From: Stenotrophomonas chelatiphaga
GTDB taxonomy: Bacteria; Pseudomonadota; Gammaproteobacteria; Xanthomonadales; Xanthomonadaceae
Length of the DNA: 38,044 nucleotides
Direction: 5' to 3'
Assembly (NCBI RefSeq): GCF_001431535.1
Contig: NZ_LDJK01000065.1
Span: 1-38,044, forward strand
Part shown: in pieces, positions 30,834 through 38,044 of the stretch
Numbering within the stretch: the stretch's first letter is position 1
Layout: each line of letters starts with the position of its first letter
Notes under the pieces: model-generated
Database searches by the model: none
Seen by the model: only the letters and a program-made list of their open reading frames with translations
What the model was told of the DNA's origin: nothing
Program-made: the position numbers and the translations under genes

Positions 30834-33182
30834 TTATGGCTTTATTTTCAAAGACCTGACGAAGGCAGGGAAGATCTCGGCGGGCTGCTCGATCAGCGGC
30901 ATCACGCCGATGTCGGCGCCGTCGGTCACTGCCAGCGACACATACACGTCATTCCCGTCAAAGCTGCTGCTGAATCCATTGCCGGCACTGAGCCGGGTCG
31001 CATCCAGGCAGCGCGAAACCGCCTCGGCTCCGCTGCCGATGCGCAGCAGGCCGGAGCTGCACGTCGCCGATTCATCCAGATAGTCGACGCGTCCGCTGCC
31101 GGCCACCGACCACGCACGGTAGCGCCAGCGCGAGGGCTTGTCGGCGCTCAGCTGCTGCACGCTGGCAGGGCTCAGCGACGCATCCACCGACCACAGGCCG
31201 CTGGCGCCCAGGTGGGTGAACACCACGCGCTTCTGTTCGCCATCGAAGCGGGCCTGCGACACCCCGTAAAGCGTCGCCAGCCGTTGCCAGTTGCGGCGGT
31301 CATACAGGCTCAACCGCGTGCGCTGGTCATCGCCGCGCTCGATCAGCAGCAGCCGGTCGGGATCATCGGTGTACAGCGCCTGCAATGGGCGGGCGACCGG
31401 CACCGGCAGCACCCGCAGTTGTTCGTCGCGCGGCGTGATTTCATAGACATGCGGAACGCCCTGGTCGTCACGCCCCAGCACCAGCAGGTGGCGGCTGTCG
31501 GTGGACCACGCCGGGGGCTGCCGGGTATCCGGACGCAGGCCCTCGATCGGTCGCAGCGACGAGGGGTGCTGCAGATCCGCCCACCACAGCGCGTAACTGC
31601 CGGACCGGTCCGATGCAAACACCAGCTGGCGGTCATCGGGGGCCAGCATCGGCTGGCTGTCGCGGCTGCTGGAGGCAAACAGCCGCTGCGCACCGGCGGG
31701 CCCGTTCACCGGCACCTTGTACAGGCCGAACTGCGCCTTGCGATGCACGAACGCCAGCAGGTTGGCCGATCTGGCCACCGCCGGCCACTGCGCGTCGTCC
31801 AGGCCGAGGTCGCGCAGCGTACGTGACTCGCTGTCCAGTTGATACAGGCGCGCTTCGCTGTCCACCCGGCGACCGAACACGATCTGGCGGCTGTCACCCA
31901 GCCAGGCCCAGCCACGGAACTCGGCGGCATCGTCGGTCAGTTGTTCCAACGGCCCGCCTTCGGCCGGCATCCGCCACAGGTCACCGACCTGCGGGTTGCG
32001 CACGAACACCAGCCAGCGCCCGTCCGGCGAAATCCGCGGGGCGTAATCGAAATCGTCCTTGTGCGCGGCGTACGGCAACGCCTGCCAACGCCCACTGGCG
32101 AGGTCCAGCACGCGGATCCCGCGGTGCGCGAAGACGCCCACCATGCTGCCGAACACCAGCCCGCGCCCGTCCGGCGTCCAGTCGAAACTGAGCAGCTCGG
32201 TGCCATCGCAGCGTGTCGCCTGGCGCAGGTTGCCGCCGGTTGCACTGGCGATCAGCACTTCGCAGCGGCCATCGCCAAAGAAGCGCGCAAACGCGATCTC
32301 GCGGCCATCCGGTGACCAGTTCGGGAAGCGGTCCACCGCCCCATCCGGCCGCTCCACCAAGGTGCGCGCCGGCGCATTGCCGGAGGTCTGCACCTTGATC
32401 TGGCCGCCGCCCTCTTCCTCGCTGGCTTCGTAGGCGACCTGCGATCCATCCGGAGACAGCGTGGGATAGGTCTGGAAGCCTGCGCTGGCGGTGATCAACC
32501 GATACGGACGCTGTGGGCTGCCGATCACCCGCGTGCCGTTCTCCACCGCCGCATCCACCGCCGAGGGAGCCGTACTGCGATGCATCAGCATCCAGCCCAT
32601 CACCCCCAGAGCCAGCAGCATTGCCAGTCCGATCCCCAGCAGCACCCAACGGCGGATGCGCCGCCAGCCCCGTCGCGGGCGCACCGGCGCCAGCAGCAGC
32701 GCATCGGCGGGGATCGTCGCAGCGTCGATCGCGCCCGGCGTGGCCACCGAGGTCGCCGGCTGATCGCGCAAGGGCGGCAGGATGCCGGACGCGGCCGACA
32801 GCGGCTCCGCTGCACCAGGGTCCACCGGACTCACCGCACTCACCGCCACCAGCAGGCGGTAGCCGGTCTTGGCGATGGTTTCGATGTAGGGCGTGCCCGC
32901 TTCGTCGTCGCCAGCGAACGCCTTGCGCAGCTGGGTCACGGCCTGGGTCAGCACATCGTTGGTGGGCAGCGTGTCCGGCCAGACCTCGGCGAACAGCTCA
33001 TCGCGGGTGACCACCCGTCCATTGCTGCGCACAAGCACGCGCAGCACGCCCACCGCCTTCGGGGTGAGCCTGCGAAGTCGCCGCGCGCCGGGCACCTGCA
33101 CTTCGCGTGACGACAAGGTCACGGTGCATTCGCCGATGCGCAGGACATCTGCATCATGGAAAGGGCTGTCGCTGATGGTCAT
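30834..33182 (-). CDS. CadC-like membrane regulator with TolB-like propeller
   Basis: Protein of 782 aa. Residues about 12-112 are an OmpR/PhoB winged-helix DNA-binding domain (LTPKAVGVLRVLVRSNGRVV, VLTQAVTQLRKAFAG, IETIAKTGYRLL). A proline-rich linker leads to basic residues and one membrane span (about 179-200). The outer part (205-782) is a WD40/TolB-like propeller with several PD40 repeats (SPDGSQVAYEA, SPDGREIAFARF, TPDGRGLVFGS, SPDGRWLVFVR). The layout is a one-component sensor: periplasmic domain sensing, cytosolic DNA binding. Signal and targets are unknown. The ATG at 33182 follows GAG by 6 nt. The receptor and AraC genes lie downstream on the same strand. Confidence 0.9.
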   Translation of the reverse strand: MTISDSPFHDADVLRIGECTVTLSSREVQVPGARRLRRLTPKAVGVLRVLVRSNGRVVTRDELFAEVWPDTLPTNDVLTQAVTQLRKAFAGDDEAGTPYIETIAKTGYRLLVAVSAVSPVDPGAAEPLSAASGILPPLRDQPATSVATPGAIDAATIPADALLLAPVRPRRGWRRIRRWVLLGIGLAMLLALGVMGWMLMHRSTAPSAVDAAVENGTRVIGSPQRPYRLITASAGFQTYPTLSPDGSQVAYEASEEEGGGQIKVQTSGNAPARTLVERPDGAVDRFPNWSPDGREIAFARFFGDGRCEVLIASATGGNLRQATRCDGTELLSFDWTPDGRGLVFGSMVGVFAHRGIRVLDLASGRWQALPYAAHKDDFDYAPRISPDGRWLVFVRNPQVGDLWRMPAEGGPLEQLTDDAAEFRGWAWLGDSRQIVFGRRVDSEARLYQLDSESRTLRDLGLDDAQWPAVARSANLLAFVHRKAQFGLYKVPVNGPAGAQRLFASSSRDSQPMLAPDDRQLVFASDRSGSYALWWADLQHPSSLRPIEGLRPDTRQPPAWSTDSRHLLVLGRDDQGVPHVYEITPRDEQLRVLPVPVARPLQALYTDDPDRLLLIERGDDQRTRLSLYDRRNWQRLATLYGVSQARFDGEQKRVVFTHLGASGLWSVDASLSPASVQQLSADKPSRWRYRAWSVAGSGRVDYLDESATCSSGLLRIGSGAEAVSRCLDATRLSAGNGFSSSFDGNDVYVSLAVTDGADIGVMPLIEQPAEIFPAFVRSLKIKP

Positions 33183-33397
33183 CTATCTCGAACGCGGGCG
33201 GCAGGCGGGATGCCAGCCAGGCGAGCGTGAGTGACCAGGAAGGACAATCGCGAACAGCCAGACTCTGCAAACAGCATGAACCCATAAAGCAAATGAATCG
33301 AAGCGCGCGAATACTAGCCTATGCGAGTTAACCGCACATGCTGCGGCGGACATCAGGCACTCTCTCGCCCACGTATTCAGATAATCAGTTTCACTAT
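33183..33397. other. Intergenic region upstream of the CadC-like gene
   Basis: AT-richer than its surroundings and presumably holds the minus-strand promoter of the CadC-like gene (TTTATG at about 33285 on the minus strand is one -10 option). It also precedes a plus-strand terminator with no plus-strand gene, so a short RNA is possible. I see no open frame with a ribosome site. Confidence 0.4.
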
Positions 33398-33424
33398 TCG
33401 CGCCCTCCGGGGCGCGATTTTTTT
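33398..33424 (+). terminator. Plus-strand intrinsic terminator without an upstream gene
   Basis: CGCGCCC pairs with GGGCGCG around TCCG, extended by a T-A pair, and is followed by TTTTTTT on the plus strand only. The genes on both sides are on the minus strand. Confidence 0.85.
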
Positions 33425-33433
33425 ATCTGCCAT

Positions 33434-34111
33434 TCATTTTCGTTGATGCTCGAGCATGGTCAGACCGACCAGCCGGGAGACCACCAGTGCGACGTACATG
33501 ACCCCGCAGAACTGCGCCAGCATTACCAATGCGCGGGCCTGGGGGTGCACCGGCACCACGTCGCTGAGGCCGACGCCGGACAATAAGCTGAAGCTGAGAT
33601 AAAGCAGCTCCATCCATGTGCGGAATTCGGTGTCGCTGGTGGCCAGGAAACTGCCCGGATACCACTGCTGGCAGACCGAAAACGCAAACGCGAACGCCCA
33701 GGCCAGCAAGGTAAACGTCGCACCGGCGGCGAAAAGTTCGTCGCGGGTGACTTTATGGTCCTGCAGCATGTAGGCGATCAGCGCGCCGGCGGTATAGAAG
33801 TACAGCAGGCTTTCCAGCAGCTGCGCGGTGGTACCGAGCGCGGTCTTGCCCAGCAGCACCGCCGCGATGGAGAACACCACCGATGGAATGGCCAGCAGCA
33901 GGGCCAGCCAGGTGCCCAGCGGGCTGCGCTGCACCACCCACAGGGCGAGCCCAAGCACCGCGATGCCGAATGTACCCACCGCCGCTCGCCCCGCGGCGGT
34001 GTCATCCATCGCCGGGTACACCAGCACGCCCAGCAGCTGCACGCCGAGCAACCAGGCGGACGGGTGGCGACGGGCGATGGCGAGCCAGCGGAGGGTGGGC
34101 GGGATGGACAT
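33434..34111 (-). CDS. Ion channel-like membrane protein with altered filter
   Basis: Inner-membrane protein of 225 aa with about six hydrophobic segments, the last two with a pore loop as in the two-TM K+ channel family. The pore region reads MELLYLSFSLLSGVGLSDVV, where the usual YFSFVTLTTLGYGD ends in GLSD instead of GYGD. Potassium selectivity is therefore doubtful, although the fold looks kept. I chose the ATG at 34111 since upstream codons run through the tandem repeat. It lies between the orphan terminator and the repeats near thiC. Other channel genes in the window: the GFGD-type at 10813. Confidence 0.8.
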   Translation of the reverse strand: MSIPPTLRWLAIARRHPSAWLLGVQLLGVLVYPAMDDTAAGRAAVGTFGIAVLGLALWVVQRSPLGTWLALLLAIPSVVFSIAAVLLGKTALGTTAQLLESLLYFYTAGALIAYMLQDHKVTRDELFAAGATFTLLAWAFAFAFSVCQQWYPGSFLATSDTEFRTWMELLYLSFSLLSGVGLSDVVPVHPQARALVMLAQFCGVMYVALVVSRLVGLTMLEHQRK

Positions 34112-34156
34112 GGCGCGGCCTTGGGGAACGTTGGGCGGAGGATACCGGGAGGCCCT

Positions 34157-36216
<2,060 letters not shown>

Positions 36217-36424
36217 CGGGGCGCATTACAGCACAACCCGGCTGTCGCTGCCGACACCCTGACAGGGTCGTGACGACGCAGCGGTTACCATCACGCCGCG
36301 CGTTGTCGCGCTTGCGTATGCAGGCAGATGGCCCGCCGCCGCCCTCCCTGTTGCTGGCATTACGCCGGCGATGCACTGCAAGCTTCTGCTCGCTCCCTCA
36401 TTCACTGATCGGAGAAGCCCCTTC

Positions 36425-38002
36425 ATGGTGTTTCGAATTTCCATCGCACTGGTCGCTGTCCTGGTGCTGCTCGCCGGGCTCGCGCCCGATGCCTTCAATT
36501 CCGTCGTGCAGACGGTGCTGGCCGAAGTGGTACGCGGCGCCGGCTGGCTGTACCTGCTGGTCGTGTTCCTCGCCCTGTCCTTCCTGCTGTACCTGGCGTT
36601 TGGCCGCTTCGCCAATCTGCGCATCGGCGGCGAAGATGCCGAGCCGGACTTCTCACGCGCCAGCTGGATGTCGATGCTGTTTGCCGCCGGCATGGGCATC
36701 GGCCTGGTGTTCTGGGGCGCCGCCGAGCCCGTCTCGCACTTCGTCAAGCCGCCGGAAGGCCTGGAGCCGATGGGCATGGAAGCGGCGCGTGCATCGATGC
36801 GCTACGCCTTCTTCCACTGGGGCCTGCACCCGTGGGCCATCTACGCATTGATCGGCCTGGCGATGGCCTGGTTCCAGTTCAACCGCAATGGCCGCGGGCT
36901 GGTCAGCGACATGCTGCAGCCGATCATCGGCCACCACCATCGCGGCTGGATCGGCCAGGTGGTCAACATCGCCGCGGTGGTGGCCACCGCGATCGGCGTG
37001 GCCACCACGCTGGGCTTCGGTACCATCCAGATCGCCGCCGGACTGGAACGGGTGTTCGGCATTCCGTCCAACGTGCCGACCCAGATGGTGATCATCGCCG
37101 TTGCCTTCGTGCTGTACATGGCATCGACCATGAGCGGCGTGGACCGCGGCATCAAATGGCTGTCCAACTTCAACCTCGGCCTGGCGGCGTTGTTGCTGGC
37201 CATGGTGCTGGTGCTGGGCCCCACTGGTTTCATCTTCGATACGTTCACTACCACGCTGGGGTCCTACCTCAACCAGCTGGTGACGATGAGCCTGCGCATG
37301 TCGCCGTTCTCCGGCAGCACGTGGGTGGTCGACTGGACGATCTTCTACTGGGCATGGTGGATCGCCTGGGCGCCGTTCGTGGGCGCGTTCATCGCCCGCA
37401 TTTCGCGCGGCCGCAGCGTGCGCGAGTTCGTGGTCGGGGTGGTCATCGCGCCGACCGTGCTGGGCTTCATCTGGTTCTCGGTGTTCGGCGGTACCGCGCT
37501 GTGGTCGCAGATCTTCGGCCATGTCGACCTGGTGGCCGCGCTGGGCAATGGCTACGAAACGGTGCTGTTCACCATGTTCGACAGCCTGCCGCTGCCGCTG
37601 GTCCTGGCCAGCGTGGCGCTGGTGTTGTTGATGATCTTCTTCGTGACCTCGGCCGATTCGGCGGTCCTGGTGCTGGCCAGCATGTCCACCGATGAGGCCG
37701 GTGATCCGCCGCTGAAGCGCAAGGTGGCGTGGGGCGTGGCGATTGCATTGATTGCCGCGGCACTGCTGCTGGCCGGCGGGTTGGCGGCGCTGCAGGGAAT
37801 GATCACCATCGCCGCGCTGCCGTTTGCGCTGTTGATGATCCTGGTGATGGTGTCGCTGTACCGGGTGCTGGACCAGGAATGGACGCGCGAACGGCGCAAG
37901 GCGCAGCGCGCGCGGCAGATGATCGAGTCGTGGATCGAACGCGAAATGGCGGCACAGGAAGAGACGCGGCAGGAAGCCGGGCGCGCGGCCGAGCGCGACT
38001 GA
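36425..38002 (+). CDS. BCCT family transporter
   Basis: Inner-membrane transporter of 525 aa with twelve predicted spans, of the betaine/choline/carnitine family. The GxGxG motif is AAGMGIGLVFWGAAEPVSHF (about residues 77-96), and the tryptophan-rich signature around TM8 is TIFYWAWWIAWAPFVGAF with IARISRGRSVREF. The C-terminus is a charged helix (RRKAQRARQMIESWIE), as in osmotically regulated members, but substrate and coupling ion are not clear from sequence. I chose the ATG at 36425 with GGAGAAG 11 nt upstream; an ATG at 36371 would add 18 hydrophilic residues. A GC-rich palindrome follows the gene. Confidence 0.9.
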   Translation: MVFRISIALVAVLVLLAGLAPDAFNSVVQTVLAEVVRGAGWLYLLVVFLALSFLLYLAFGRFANLRIGGEDAEPDFSRASWMSMLFAAGMGIGLVFWGAAEPVSHFVKPPEGLEPMGMEAARASMRYAFFHWGLHPWAIYALIGLAMAWFQFNRNGRGLVSDMLQPIIGHHHRGWIGQVVNIAAVVATAIGVATTLGFGTIQIAAGLERVFGIPSNVPTQMVIIAVAFVLYMASTMSGVDRGIKWLSNFNLGLAALLLAMVLVLGPTGFIFDTFTTTLGSYLNQLVTMSLRMSPFSGSTWVVDWTIFYWAWWIAWAPFVGAFIARISRGRSVREFVVGVVIAPTVLGFIWFSVFGGTALWSQIFGHVDLVAALGNGYETVLFTMFDSLPLPLVLASVALVLLMIFFVTSADSAVLVLASMSTDEAGDPPLKRKVAWGVAIALIAAALLLAGGLAALQGMITIAALPFALLMILVMVSLYRVLDQEWTRERRKAQRARQMIESWIEREMAAQEETRQEAGRAAERD

Positions 38003-38022
38003 CGTGGAGTGTTGGGTGGGTT

Positions 38023-38041
38023 GCCGGGCTTGCAGCCCGGC
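38023..38041. repeat. GC-rich palindrome after the BCCT gene
   Basis: GCCGGGCT and AGCCCGGC flank TGC, a perfect 8-bp inverted repeat 20 bp after the stop. It is close in sequence to the palindrome at 7-25. It may be a REP-like element or a weak terminator. Confidence 0.5.
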
Positions 38042-38044
38042 GCC

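Noticed and set aside
36240..36424. Gene in the gap between the thiC riboswitch and the BCCT gene
   Set aside because: No open frame with a ribosome site; only a small palindrome CCCTGACAGGG and presumably two divergent promoters.

Overview
The window reads as a chromosomal core region of a GC-rich gammaproteobacterium of the Xanthomonadaceae/Lysobacteraceae, most likely Stenotrophomonas or a close relative. Pointers are: the block pepP-ygfB / zapA-6S RNA-fau in the gammaproteobacterial order; a pyrophosphate-type phosphofructokinase; a short-LID adenylate kinase; an Xanthomonas-style TonB-dependent receptor; and GTAG-headed palindromes of the kind known as SMAG elements in Stenotrophomonas. 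No tRNA, rRNA, phage, transposase or CRISPR is visible.

Layout, left to right. 1-2.0 kb (minus): ygfB-pepP. 2.0-5.2 kb (plus): a small coiled-coil protein, zapA, 6S RNA with its terminator, fau, an EVE-domain protein, rpiA and a DUF192 lipoprotein. 5.2-8.3 kb: a SirB1-like protein, rubredoxin (minus), then thiE-hemL. 8.3-14.3 kb: azurin (minus), a HAD hydrolase, an argD-type aminotransferase (minus), a voltage-gated K+ channel-like protein with a C-terminal zinc ribbon, then a minus-strand run of kinase-like protein, SDR and DUF3829 lipoprotein. 14.4-19.2 kb: a large DedA-PAP2-LssY membrane protein, then mpl with a LON-domain gene, a 300-bp gap that probably encodes a small RNA, and adk.

19.3-25.5 kb is rich in pyrophosphate enzymes: PPi-dependent phosphofructokinase, H+-pumping membrane pyrophosphatase and soluble pyrophosphatase, with DUF2789 and two tandem secreted six-cysteine paralogues of unknown function between them. 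25.6-33.2 kb: an HDOD protein with a degenerate receiver, a SMAG repeat pair, a TonB-dependent receptor preceded by its probable AraC regulator, and a one-component CadC-like membrane regulator with a TolB-like propeller. 33.4-38.0 kb: an ion-channel-like protein with an altered filter, a 46-bp tandem repeat, thiC under a TPP riboswitch, and a BCCT transporter.

Regulatory themes seen directly: stop/start overlaps couple several gene pairs; several genes lack a Shine-Dalgarno but have a -10-like hexamer 5-7 nt before ATG (probable leaderless mRNAs); and perfect hairpins mark many gene ends. The most novel items are the C-rich-loop small RNA candidate at about 18.45-18.61 kb, the tandem six-cysteine secreted paralogues at 23.8-24.8 kb, and the structured DNA around hppA.
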